Source: Adiantum capillus-veneris
Taxonomy: Eukaryota > Streptophyta > Polypodiopsida > Polypodiales > Pteridaceae
NCBI GenBank assembly: GCA_014529385.2
Contig: CM043971.1
Coordinates: forward strand, 30,583,709 to 30,647,708
Length of the DNA: 64,000 nucleotides
Direction: 5' to 3'
Shown here piece after piece: positions 23,801 through 34,575 of this stretch. A model generated the notes under the pieces. That model was not told where the DNA came from, ran no database searches, and saw only the letters and a program-made list of their open reading frames with translations. A program made the position numbers and the translations under genes. Each line of letters begins with the position of its first letter. The stretch's first letter is position 1.

Positions 23801-24870
23801 CATTGAGCTTAAAAGAAGAATTCATGTGAAAAGAAGCATTCATGTGAAAAGAAGAATTTCTTTTAGCCCGCAATTGCATCTTACAAGCTCTACACACTTT
23901 TACACCTACATCCAAATCTGACATATCTTGTCCCAATATGTTTTTCAATCAGTCAACTTCAACTAGAGTCAAACGACGAAGACTATGCCCAAAGACTAGA
24001 GTACCACAACAAAAACAAGGCAAAAGACGGTGTATCAAGTATTTCCTCTGAGTATTTATGTTTTCTGGGTCGAGCACTCGAAGAGACGCCCACATTAGTG
24101 TGTACAAATTTCCACAAAGAATAAATCTTAGTTTGAATTTGTTTTAAGCTATAAGGGCAAGCTACTTCTTTTTGAAATTTTGACGCTATTTCAGGAGCAC
24201 TACATTGTGGGAGAGAATGAACAAAATCTTCTAAACTTGACACAAGTTCTTTTGACCACTGATAGAACTTTGTTTTGAGGGAAGAAGAATGTGTCAAATT
24301 CAAAACGAAACACAAGCAAAGATTCTTTTTCTTTCGCTGCCGTTCATGCTAGATTATGAACCAAAGATTTCTCAAAGCTTAAACAATTAAACAAATGAAC
24401 AACACATTGCTCTCTTAGCACACGACAAGCAAGAGAGATTAAATGATTGGAGATGACATGAGATTTATTACTCCCAACATAAGAATGCAAAAGAACTTGA
24501 AGTGAATTGATGTCCACAGGTCGAGGCATATTGTCATGCTCCCATATCGTCAACCAAAAATCTAAGACGTCTTTATTATTATTTTCAAAATCTTGCATGA
24601 TCGATTGAACAATAGAATCAAGCAACATATGAGAGGTCCAATCAAGCTGAAACATAAAGAGCAATGCACACAACACATCTTAATTAAGAGAATGTTTCTT
24701 TAAGTGAAAGGGATCAATTTTTACATTCTTGCCGTTGATATCAAAACTTGAATCTGCAGCAAAAATCACAACTCCTTCATGGACAGGCATTGTAGATTGC
24801 TTGCTTGGGTAAAATAGCAGCCAAAAAGGTTGTTGTGCAGAGAGTAGATATGTAAAATCTTCCAAAAAGG
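20821..24870 (-). pseudogene. Helentron-type RepHel, N-terminal part: HUH Rep and start of the PIF1-like helicase
   Basis: Rep nicks and joins DNA during rolling-circle transposition, and the helicase unwinds it. In minus-strand order, 24865-23983 is an N-terminal extension I cannot assign. CRACKMQL and FAQIRELNYEGQYGVHG (23.9-23.6 kb) resemble DUF6570. Helitron-like N-terminal sequence follows (23502-22627: GKQLCAGDVQ, IGQPTSFITILCAEQRW). The HUH block is at about 22.61 kb (QHDHVLLW), then CRGFGFPRPP (22.44 kb). The tyrosine motif AYCTFYMTK is near 22.08 kb, then SASRQFVFIN. The helicase starts with Walker A GGAGTGKT (21.19 kb) and Walker B VVFDEAS (20.93 kb) and stops at the Ty3 insertion. 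Frameshifts near 23960, 23490, 22640, 22100, 21825 and 21148 break it. Confidence 0.85.
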
Positions 24871-24879
24871 AATTATGCC

Positions 24880-26680
24880 TCTGGTTTGAAGCTAGTCACA
24901 TAACCTTTCTTGTTGATGGAAAATGTGCCAATCTTCTTAATTTTAAGAAGTGTACACTTTAGATCACCAAGGTTAGTGTCATAAAGCTGAGAAAAACTGC
25001 TAGGCAATCACAAGACTTCATCAACCACTTTACCATGAAGCACGACAACTATTGATTTACCATCACGATCCACCACTTCTGCATGAACAATAAGGGCTCG
25101 AACAACCTTCACCATTTTGTTGCATGCGAAACAATAGGGATTGGAAGTTTGATCGGCTTACTTGACTGCTTTTACAACCGTTACAACTAGACTCGAATTC
25201 AAGGCTATTCACATTCACCACCTCAAGAGTGCCAAAGACTTGATCCAACACAAAGTGAGTTAAAAAGTGGAAAAGAGATGATTGTTTAATAGAAAGTGAT
25301 GAATCACCTTAGCACCAAATCCTAAAAGAGAAAGCTGCTTAGCATGTATGTCTATGAAACTTGGTGTCAAACTCTCAGGCAAGGGACATAAAATTGTGCA
25401 GTCCATAATCGAAAGGGTATTAGAGAAATGCTTGTAGACGTTAATGTTGTGAGCTACACGTGCATAGAATCCATGCTCTTGAACTTCGTTGACAATGTTA
25501 TGATAATCACCTCTCCTAGATGGAACGAAAACAAGCTGCAATAAAGGAGTTTAGACACATGCAAGAAAACTAAACCAGCTTAACACAAAGATACTCACAC
25601 TAGCTCTATCTGTGAAGTCAAGACCGTCAGCGATAGTCAGCAAAAGCTCTATCTGTGAAGTCAGGACCGTCAGCGATAGTCAGCAAAGAAGAACTTGTAC
25701 CATCACTTTCTTGCAATGTTTTCAACTTGCACCACAGTGACCGCTATGGTCGGCACAATATCCACCAAAGAAGAATCTCAATCAACTAGCTCCTTGATTT
25801 TGTGCTCAGGAAACAAGGCTAAGACAAAATCAAATGGTTCACCCTTCACAATGGAGGTGATGGCATCGGCATACAAAGATAAAGGAGATGTTCCCCCATC
25901 ATTAGCATTTCTCTTTCTTGCAGCAGCACCCTCTATGCGCACAAAATCACCCACTTCAAATGACTCCACAAACTGAGAGATATATCTTTCACTAACGACG
26001 AAGGTGATAGTATGATTAGCTAGCCTATCAGTTAAATCAGCTTTTAAGAACTTGTTATAGGCAGATTTTTGGACTTTATAAGTGCCATACTTAACAAGGA
26101 TTTTACTCTCAAATGCAAACCGAGAGAAGACAGAATCAAAAAGCTCCGAAACTAGAAATAATAGAAGGGGCTTCACAAGAGCAAGCTGAGAACTAAAATT
26201 TTCAAAAAAAGGCTCAACTTTTTCAATGCCTTGGCTTCCAACTTTCCCACAAGCGAAGACTTCATTCAAATCCCTGACAACTTTGTTAGGAACTGAACAA
26301 GAACCATCATTTGTGCGACCTACACAAGAGGCAATGTCAACCTCAAAACAAAAAAAGCCATTGCAAACACAAAATTACCTCTGACAATGGAGAGAGCCTT
26401 TTTGATTGATCTAGAGGGAGAATACTTTTTTAGCTTGCAAATTGGGCTAAGAAACTTGGACGGTGATGTACTAGCTGAAACCCCAACAGCGAGAGAAGGC
26501 TTGGAATCGAAAAACAACACGGGGGAAAGTATTTCCGCTTCCTTCTTATTTGTTTCAGATATGTCAGCAAGGTCCTCGCTGAATAACGGATAACTTTCCA
26601 CATCTGATGAGAACAAAGAGTAAGATTCAATAGATTCAAGATCAAGGAAGCAAGATAAATTGAGCAAGCTACCAACCATT
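24880..26680 (-). pseudogene. RPA70-like protein upstream of the Helentron RepHel
   Basis: A second RPA-like copy, same strand as and just upstream of the Rep-helicase, fits the pairing known from plant Helitrons. Frame 26679-26320 is N-terminal. Frame 26269-25778 carries an OB fold (YGTYKV, AYNKFLKADLTD, VGDFVRIEGAAARKRN). Frame 25541-25260 is the probable second fold. 25251-25000 is the third with a split zinc ribbon: CNGCKSS in one frame and YCFACNKMVKVVRALIVHAE in the next. Compared with 1137-2787 the architecture is the same but the sequence is much diverged, so these are different Helitron lineages. Frame changes or introns separate the pieces. Confidence 0.75.
25602..25687. repeat. 43-bp tandem duplication inside the RPA-like gene
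   Basis: AGCTCTATCTGTGAAGTCA at 25602 recurs at 25645 with one base changed in the rest of the unit. It shifts the reading frame (43 is not a multiple of three) and lies between the first and second OB folds. Confidence 0.85.
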
Positions 26681-26689
26681 CATGGCAGA

Positions 26690-27900
26690 ATCCATTCGGA
26701 ACTTAATGGAAGATGTTTAGAAGCTGTATTTAGTGATTAATATGCACCGGCAACCTTGCAGGAGCTTGTAATGGCTATATAGCAGAGATTCACTAGCAAG
26801 GCTAATGCCCAACTAAAGAGGAAGATAGACTTCTGTTGCACAAGCTAATAACATAACATGTATAAAATGAGCTATATTAAGAAAGCTATGAAGGTAATTG
26901 AGCACCAAAAGGTACTAAGTAAAGATGTTGGCAGAGCAAAAACGTGCAGCAATTGTAAGGAAGACAGAGGCTTCTGTCTTTTTATAAAGACAAGAGGTAA
27001 GTTAGGGTAAAGCCCTTTTCACACCTAGTTTTAGGTCCTAAAATCTATCTTTTAATAAAAAGGCCTCAAGACATAGGATAGATTTATTTTTCAAAAATAA
27101 AATTCTTTTAATGGGTTTCAGGACATTATATGCACAAAACCATATTAATAAAATATTAAATACTGAATAATATGCGCAATATTCTTCTATGAGTCCCTTC
27201 TTAAATGCCTTCGCTCTCCACAATGATGTGGTAGCACTCTCTTCCCATACTTGATTACATTGAATTAAAAATAAAGATGATCAATAAGAACTTCAATTTT
27301 CTTTTTTCTTTTTTTAATTATCTCGGATTAACAAAGTTTATTGTAAGAATATTCGAATACATTTCTCTTAATTCCATAACTTTTAGATTGCCAATCTCCC
27401 CCTTTTCAAAATACAATCTCAAGGAGTAATCTAAGTGAGTTAATATTCAACTTTATAAAGTCGATTTCTTGAAAAGCAAGAAAATACAAACGAGTTACTT
27501 ACATAAAACTCTCACGCCAGACAGTTATGTACTCCCAATCCCAAGGCTTGCTCAGGCAGTGTGTAAACACACTGTGAAACATAGGCTTTGGAAATATCCA
27601 AAGTCATGAACACCCATCATAGCAAAACCTTATGTCTTTCTTGATTAACATGACAAACCATGATCATTAAATTACTACACAAACACTCATTTTTCAAAAC
27701 CGCCTAATTTAAAACCTATCAATTTCATACCAAATAATCCATCAAAAGATTGGAGAAAATCCAAAAGACTTCGAAACAAACATAACATTTAATGGCAAGG
27801 AAAGGGACGGAGACACATCAGCATTAATAATGTGTGAGCAAAAGAGAAGATGTGCATTCTCTTACACCAGAGTATTGGCTAGCGGGGGGGATCTAGACAT
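26690..27900. other. No gene seen; 5' flank of the Helentron genes
   Basis: The stretch is AT-rich. It should contain the promoter of the minus-strand RPA-like gene and the 5' end of the Helitron, but I cannot point to either. Confidence 0.4.
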
Positions 27901-27911
27901 ATATAGTGCAG

Positions 27912-28181
27912 GGCAGAGAGGGTAGATAACTCAATGCTCGTTGATGCTTCTGATAATCAAACAAATCAGCTCGTGCATACCACCATTGAGACCAGAGGAG
28001 GAAAGGAAGAAGATTCGATATTCTGAGGGAGCCGACATCTAGTAATGGCAGAGAGGGTAGATAACTCAATGCTCGTTGATGCTTCTGATAATCAAATAAA
28101 TCAGCTCGTGCATACCACCATTGAGACCAGAGGAGGAAAGGAAGAAGATTCAATATTCCGAGGGAGCCGACATCTAATAAT
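27912..28181. repeat. 135-bp tandem duplication
   Basis: Units 27912-28046 and 28047-28181 both start GGCAGAGAGGGTAGATAACT and differ at a handful of positions. A third unit starts (GGCATGG) at 28182 and stops. The period is a multiple of three, so a minus-strand open frame reads through both, but it also reads the neighbouring CT run and is not convincing as a gene. Confidence 0.9.
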
Positions 28182-28352
28182 GGCATGGCGAGATCAACCT
28201 TGTAGCTATGTTGAATGTATCTGCAAACATGGAACATATTAGAGTGTAGCATGGCCTTGCAAACTCCGATGCATGAAAGCATACCTAATAAAGCAGCAAA
28301 CTCCACTACATGATAGCATACCAAGTAGCAGCATAGATTATACACACTCATT

Positions 28353-28354
<2 letters not shown>

Positions 28355-28448
<94 letters not shown>
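28355..28448. repeat. (CT)47 microsatellite at the 5' side of the LINE
   Basis: A pure CT run of 94 bases. Shorter, degenerate CT and TATC blocks follow at 28486-28523. Confidence 0.97.
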
Positions 28449-28451
<3 letters not shown>

Positions 28452-28647
28452 GCAGAAACGCAAGCCAAGAATAAAAACACAAGCGTTTCTCTCTCTCTCG
28501 CTCTCTATCTCTATCTATCTTTTGCAGAAACCAAAGAATACTCAGTGCTCATCTTTCATGAGAGACCACGCACAGAAGCAGAAGCGCAAGACAGAACCCC
28601 ACCTGCCAGCAACCCCAAAATGAGGAAATGCAGAGAACACGCAGACC

Positions 28648-31203
28648 ATGTGGTTCTCTCTCAGCCAAAGGAAAGAGAAGTTATCACTATGTATGGATTT
28701 CAAACGGGCACCAATTTACATTGAAATGGTTGAGCAAAAATTATGGATGACAAAGCTTCAATGTGATGCACCATTGGAAACTAAATGGGAAGCTTTCAAG
28801 AAATCTATTTGTTCTTGTGCGGAAGAATGCTTTGCCATAAAGCATCTCCATGGTATCAACAAAGACAGATCACGCAAAAGGTGGTTTGATAAAGAATGTC
28901 AAGATGCTCGAAAGTCCTTGATAAAGCTTGATGCAACTATGGACAAAGACAACTATCAAAGTCATTTGCATACATACAAGGCATTGATTCAAAAGAAGAG
29001 AAGAAGATGGGAAGTAAAGCAACAAGAATTTCAAGTCCAAGAAAAGGCACATGCATGTGGAAGATTTTGGAGAAACTTGAGAGGCAAGCGGGTTGAGAAT
29101 TTTGGTAACTTGAGTCTAGTGGATATGTACACACATTGTAGGCAATTATATGAGCAAGAAAATACTGAAAAAATGTCATTTTATGGTTCACTCCCATGTA
29201 TGCCGTCTTTTTTTACTATTGAGGATGTATGCGGTGGGCTTGAAAAGTTGGCCACACGCAAAGCGGGAGATCTTCAAGGTATCAAGCCGGAGATGATCAA
29301 ATGGACGGGAGATTTTACCCATGAGTGGATGTGTGATATGTTCAACCTTGCACTTCAACATGGTATGCCTTATGATTGGAGTAATAATTGGGTTAAGCCT
29401 TTGCATAAAGGAGGGGATGTAAAGAATGTAAGCAACTACTGGACTATAATGACTGGGTCTCTTATGGCAAAGTTGTTTGGGTGCATAATGGAGATGAAAT
29501 TGAGTGATTGGACTGAAGAAAATGACAAGCGTGCAAAGGGACAAGCGGGTTTTTGTCGATGCCATAGCACCATTGATCATCTTGTCACTCTTCGTGTTCT
29601 CATGGAGGAAAGTCGGTTAAAAGGCAAGCGATTGTATTGTTGTTTTGTGGACTTTAAGAAAGCCTTTGATATGATTCCACGTAACAATTTGTGGAGAAGG
29701 ATGGAAGAACTCCAAGTGCCAAGTGAGTTTATGCTTGCGGTTTCTCGAATCTATGAGAAGGTGATTTGTCAATTGCGCATGGGAAGAGAAATTTCAGAAA
29801 TTTTTGTAAGCACTATTGGGGTTAAACAAGGATGTCCATTGTCACCAACTCTCTTTGGTCTATGCATCGATCAATTGGAACAAATGGTACTTGACTTAAT
29901 GCAAGAAGAAGGCATTGAAGAGGTCACTATTTGCAATGCGGTAATCATGCTTTTGTTGTATGCGGATGATGTAGTGCTTCTAGCACACACTTTAGAAGAT
30001 GCACAAAAGCTTATGGTTGTCCTTGAGAACTTTTGCTTGCATAGTGGGCTGATTGTAAATGAATCCAAAACAAAGGTTATGCTTGTGAAAACCAACCATA
30101 AGGAGAAGCCATGCATTGTGTACAACAACGAGACACTTGAAGTTGTTGAGAGCTTTAAGTACCTTCGCCTTGAGGTTCCATCCAATCACAAGTGGCATGA
30201 ATGTGCTATGCGTCGTTTGGAAGCGGGAAAGAGAGCACATTATGCATTTGAGAACATGTGTAATGCGGGAAACATCAAGTGTTGGGTTCTCATTTAGTAT
30301 CTTTTTTATGCATTGGTGACACCGGTTCTTCTTTATGGAGTTGAAGTGTGGGGCGGGAGCATCTCAAAGTCTACTTGGAAAGAGTTTGAGAATGTCCAAA
30401 AGCGTTTTCTTACAAACTTTCTCCAAGTTAAGACACAAACACCATATATGCTCCTACTTCTTGAGTCGGGATCTCTTCCAATTGAGGTTATGGGCATGGA
30501 AAGGGTTGTGGAGTACATGATAAAGATGCGTCAAAACCCCTCACATCGACTTCCTACAATTGCATGGGAAGCAAGCAAAAAGGTTCAAAAGACGCATAAA
30601 AGCAAGATCTTGAGCACGGGATGGATGCAAGACATAAAGAAGTGGTTTGGGAGATGGGATGCATTACACTTGCTACATGATGCTTCAATTGACTCTCAAG
30701 TGAATGAAGCTTTTCTACAACGCCAATGTATTACGGCTTGGGAGAAATCCGGTGGGTCACGCTTCATACACTACACCACCTATATTGCCCCCAACTACAA
30801 AACCATGTTCTTCGCTGAGAGAGGAAACCGTACTCACACTTACATGCTTGAACCTATTCCCTTGTCCGCGATACGCACTATCGCAGCAATTCGTCTTAGC
30901 TCCCATTTCCTTCGATGCGAGATAGGGCATTGGGGCAATGGAGAAGAGTCAAATCGATTGTGCACATTATGCTCACTGCAAGTTCGAGAGTCTGAGTACC
31001 ACACACTACTAAAGTGCTCAGCTTTTGATCACATCCGAACTTGCTTCTCTCACATTTTCAGCCATAACTTAGACCTACACACTTTCCTCTCCCAGCCAAA
31101 GTGTGGGCTCTCCATTGCGACTCTCATCACTACAATTTTGGAGCATCGAGAGTCACTCATCAGCCATACACATACTATATCACATGTAACTTTGGTCCCA
31201 TAG
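28648..31203 (+). pseudogene. LINE ORF2: reverse transcriptase and zinc-binding tail, one internal stop
   Basis: One reading frame runs from ATG 28648 to 31203, broken only by TAG at 30295-30297. Both sides of the stop are in the same frame. The start resembles the segment after an endonuclease (RKRWFDKECQDARKS). RT motifs follow: WVKPLHKGGD, GQAGFCRCHSTIDH, CCFVDFKKAFDMI, GVKQGCPLSPTLF, and the catalytic LLLYADDVVLLA near 29.95 kb. After the stop come TPVLLYGVEVWG and, near 30.9-31.0 kb, a zinc-binding segment (CEIGHWG, LCTLCSLQ, HTLLKC). The endonuclease is absent, so the copy is 5'-truncated. It is the best-preserved coding unit in the window. Its 3' end runs into TCTATCTATCT and then (CT)n. 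Confidence 0.9.
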
Positions 31204-31239
31204 GTCATATTTGACCTCCGAGGACAATAATAAAATCTA

Positions 31240-31349
<110 letters not shown>

Positions 31350-31445
31350 CGATACACAGTTAAAAATCAGACTCTCCACAGAAACGCGCACCCAGCCCAT
31401 CTTCTTCAAGCATGGCACTCTCATTGTGTGCGCATCTCACATGAT

Positions 31446-31737
31446 GCTCTCTGTGTGCGGATACCTCCCCTTCAAAGCAAGCCCCTGACTGCAGCCTAGA
31501 AAGCCCCACTCAAGGGCGACCTGCCGACTCAGCGCGAGACAGCCCGCTGCACAAGGGTGACCTGCTGCGGCGACTGGTGCACATCCCATGGCAGCACGAA
31601 GTGCACAATATTTATTTCTCTCTGTGTGCGGATACCTCCCCTTCAAACTAAGCCCCCGCCTACAGCCCAGAAAGCCCCGCTCAAGGGTGACCTCTCTACA
31701 GCGCTCGTAGAGAGAGCAGGAAGGTGTGGGTGATTGA

Positions 31738-31780
<43 letters not shown>

Positions 31781-31793
31781 TCTCTCTCTCTCT
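31446..31793. repeat. Dispersed 75-bp direct repeat and (TG)n/(TC)n
   Basis: CTCTGTGTGCGGATACCTCC and about 55 following bases occur near 31446-31519 and again near 31617-31690. (TG)n at 31741-31779 passes into (TC)n to 31793. The area is GC-richer than its surroundings and shows no gene. Confidence 0.75.
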
Positions 31794-31869
31794 AGCTATG
31801 GAGGGGGCACAAAGCTGGAGCCAAGAACCACCCACAGCAGTAGAGCCGCCACTACCTTGACTCCCTCAA

Positions 31870-34274
31870 TGAAATGAGCGCTCAATGATATATTGTCCCT
31901 AACCCTAGCTCACCCTCAAGAAAATTCCAACATCCATTAAGAACACGACATCGAAGCCCCTTTCTGTCTTCTCAAGGAAACGACAACCATTTTATTTTTA
32001 TTTTTATTTTTAAACACTTCCTTTTTCATTAACAAAAAGGGAAACAACCACTAAGGCCTCCCCCCTTTGGGGTTGGCCAAAAAGGCCTTAGAGAACAAGG
32101 AATTAAGAAGAGCATTCGTAGGAGTTTGATCCTATGATTTGAAGTATTGACTCATTGAAAGTTTCTTTAATATTTGAATCTTTGAAAGTGTCCTTACGTT
32201 AAAGGGCCTCCTAAAGGTTTATTTAGGTGATTCAAACGTGTTTTCTGTGGGATTCATTAATCGATATCTTGGAAGATACCCTGTTGGAGATCCAAATGGA
32301 AAGTCTAATGTGGTGACCAATTGAGGACTCTTCACACAAGAGAGACAATGGCAATGCACAAGGCATCAGGACAGGTGGTGGATAGTAGACAATGGGCACC
32401 CATGGGCACCAACCACAATGCCAATTGTAGAAACAATGATTGGCAGTGATGGTCGGTGCTAGCCAGCACGAAGGACACTACCCAAAAAGAGGGGCAGGGT
32501 ACAGGGTCTTCTTTTCATTTTATTGGTAAAAGGAGAACACTAACACAACAAATGTATTTGCCAGAGTGGCTTAGTTGAAACAAGCTGGTATATTTACCTC
32601 ATTTACCAATTTGTTTTTCATTAGATAGAATCTCCCCAAGATCCTTTAGGATCTCCAATTAGCATCTCCATGCACGTCACCATCTAAAACCAACCTTAAT
32701 GAGTAACATTTGAACTCATCACGTAGATACTATGAAACCCAAGCTAAACCACTAGGCTATACGCCTTGCGTGCCCTTAGGCCTCCCCTTAAGCACTAAAA
32801 AAACAAATATCCACACCCCCACCCTTCCCTTTTCCTCTCCCCCCCCCCCCCCCCCCCCCCAAAACCCAAAACTAATTAATTAATGCCTTTGTGAAAAAGT
32901 TGTTTCGGGGACCTACTCGGGTTCAATGGTGGAGTTCACAATTGTTAGGCTTCAAAGTTTTAAGAGCTGGACAAGAGAAAGGAATTCCATGAGGGAAGCC
33001 TGTCAGATTTTGCTTAATGAACCGAGAATGAAATAGATTGTTCTATTAATTCCTTAGCTCATTGACCTACCTTTTCTTATAAAAGCATTAAAATATTCTT
33101 TTGTTTTAGTTTGCCAATAGGTCCTTTTATTTTATTATTTTTATTTTACTTATTTTTTAATTTATTGTTTTAGAATATCAATGTGAGTTTTTTGCATTGT
33201 TTAAGCAGGACCAAATCATATAGAACATTTGTGATAAAGTGTGTATGATGGGCAATGCAATTTTATATTAAAACACAACAAAAATGATGTGATTGTAGGC
33301 ACTCATTCAAATCTATTTCCCATAATGAGAAGGCCTTCACGGCTCCTCTCTTTGTTTAGCTTTGGAAATACGGTTTGAAGTATTAGGTTTTCTCAATCTC
33401 AAAAAATTAAAAATCCTTTCAAAACATCTCGAGTGAATAAGTTAAGACTTTTATTTTATTTTATCACAAAACTTTTATTTTAAAAATTAAAGGGCGTTCA
33501 CATGATATTTAAACGTTGAACACTTGAATTTTGAAAGCCTATTCTTTGCTACCCATGGCAGGTATAAATTGTGCATTCTTTCTTTCATAGTATCAATAAT
33601 GTAAAGCTCAACATGAGAGAGAAAGAGAGGGAGAGAGAGAGATTGTCTAGGTTTTTCTTGAAGTATCCATATCGTTTGGGGGTTTTTTCACTCTATTATT
33701 TGAATTTTTAGCATATTCCCAAAGGACCTAACAAGAGAAAATTATACTTTTAAGTAAAAAAGAAAAGTGTTTTGTCATTCTCGATGCCTCACAAATTCTC
33801 TTTTGTTTGGGTAAATCTTTATTGGTTTTGCTTAAAGTCCAATTTGCTCAAAAAATCTCGCTCTCAATGTTTGAAATTCCTCAAAATATATAGATTAAAA
33901 GCGGCATCATGTCACTTTCACGAAAGGGATGTCTTCTTGAAGGTTCCATAGCACCCAAAAAGTCTAAAAACTAGACTCACATCTAAATCTTCAATGTATT
34001 GTGGATTTTTTATAATACTTCTAGTGAGGAGGACAAAGAGGCACATTCTCACGTCCACCCAGTATTTCATGCAAGTTGTTTAAGATAACGCTTATGTCAT
34101 GAAAACAATGTTGTTAATTAGGATATCTTGGTTGATTTCATTGAGCTTTTGAGATTATTGCATGAACTCAAAAGAATAATGGATTCTTCTCATTATTTAT
34201 AGACACGACATCACATTAGTCGAGTAGCTCTCCAGACAACTTGTAGCGGAATATGGCTATAACATTGATTGTAG
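31870..34274. other. No protein gene seen; repeats, a SINE candidate and poly-C
   Basis: The stretch holds a short repeat shared in inverted orientation with 8370-8425 (near 32117-32165), the SINE candidate at 32560-32764, a run of 22 C at 32839-32860, and AT-rich sequence up to the copia LTR at 34275. A fragment near 33080-33190 resembles the AT-rich repeat family at 5 and 8 kb. Confidence 0.5.
32560..32764 (-). mobile_element. Probable tRNA-derived SINE
   Basis: On the minus strand TAGCCTAGTGG (32749-32759) fits the RNA polymerase III A box TRGYNNARNGG exactly. GAGTTCAAATG (32707-32717) fits a B box apart from its last base, and the 31-base gap between them is normal. A tRNA-unrelated body would follow to about 32560; that end is a guess and no target duplication was found. 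Confidence 0.5.
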
Positions 34275-34500
34275 TGTTGAAATTAGGGTTGCAGAGAAAC
34301 ACACACAGCTCGAAGAAGACGAAGGAAGCTCAAGGCAGACAATAGAGAGTGTGTTACTTAGTGTGCAATGGAAGATAGATAGCCCTAGAGTGATGGGCAT
34401 ATATACAATGCTCGCGGAAAAAAACCTCCTAAAGAGGGAAAAAATGCCCCGGCGGTCCTACTGTGTTCACACACATCACTACCACATGTATATGGTAACA
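34275..34500 (-). repeat. 3' LTR of a 5'-truncated copia element (226 bp)
   Basis: On the element's strand it starts TGTTACCATA and ends TTTCAACA, with inverted TGTT/AACA tips. A purine tract (RC of 34501-34514, CTCGAGGGGGG) directly precedes it. A TATATA box lies at about 34397-34404. The 5' LTR is missing. Confidence 0.85.
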
Positions 34501-34575
34501 AATCCCCCCTCGAGTGATGCGGTGAACGAGAGCTGGCATATGAGTAAAGGGAAGTGCCATGCCCTGAGGACACGA

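Noticed and set aside
27893-28480. Long minus-strand frame with an (RE)n tract
   Set aside because: It is the translation of a CT microsatellite and of a 135-bp tandem duplication whose period is a multiple of three.
28273-28623. Serine-leucine repeat proteins over CT runs (also 37586-38004 and 40087-40332)
   Set aside because: Low-complexity translation of microsatellites, no coding support.
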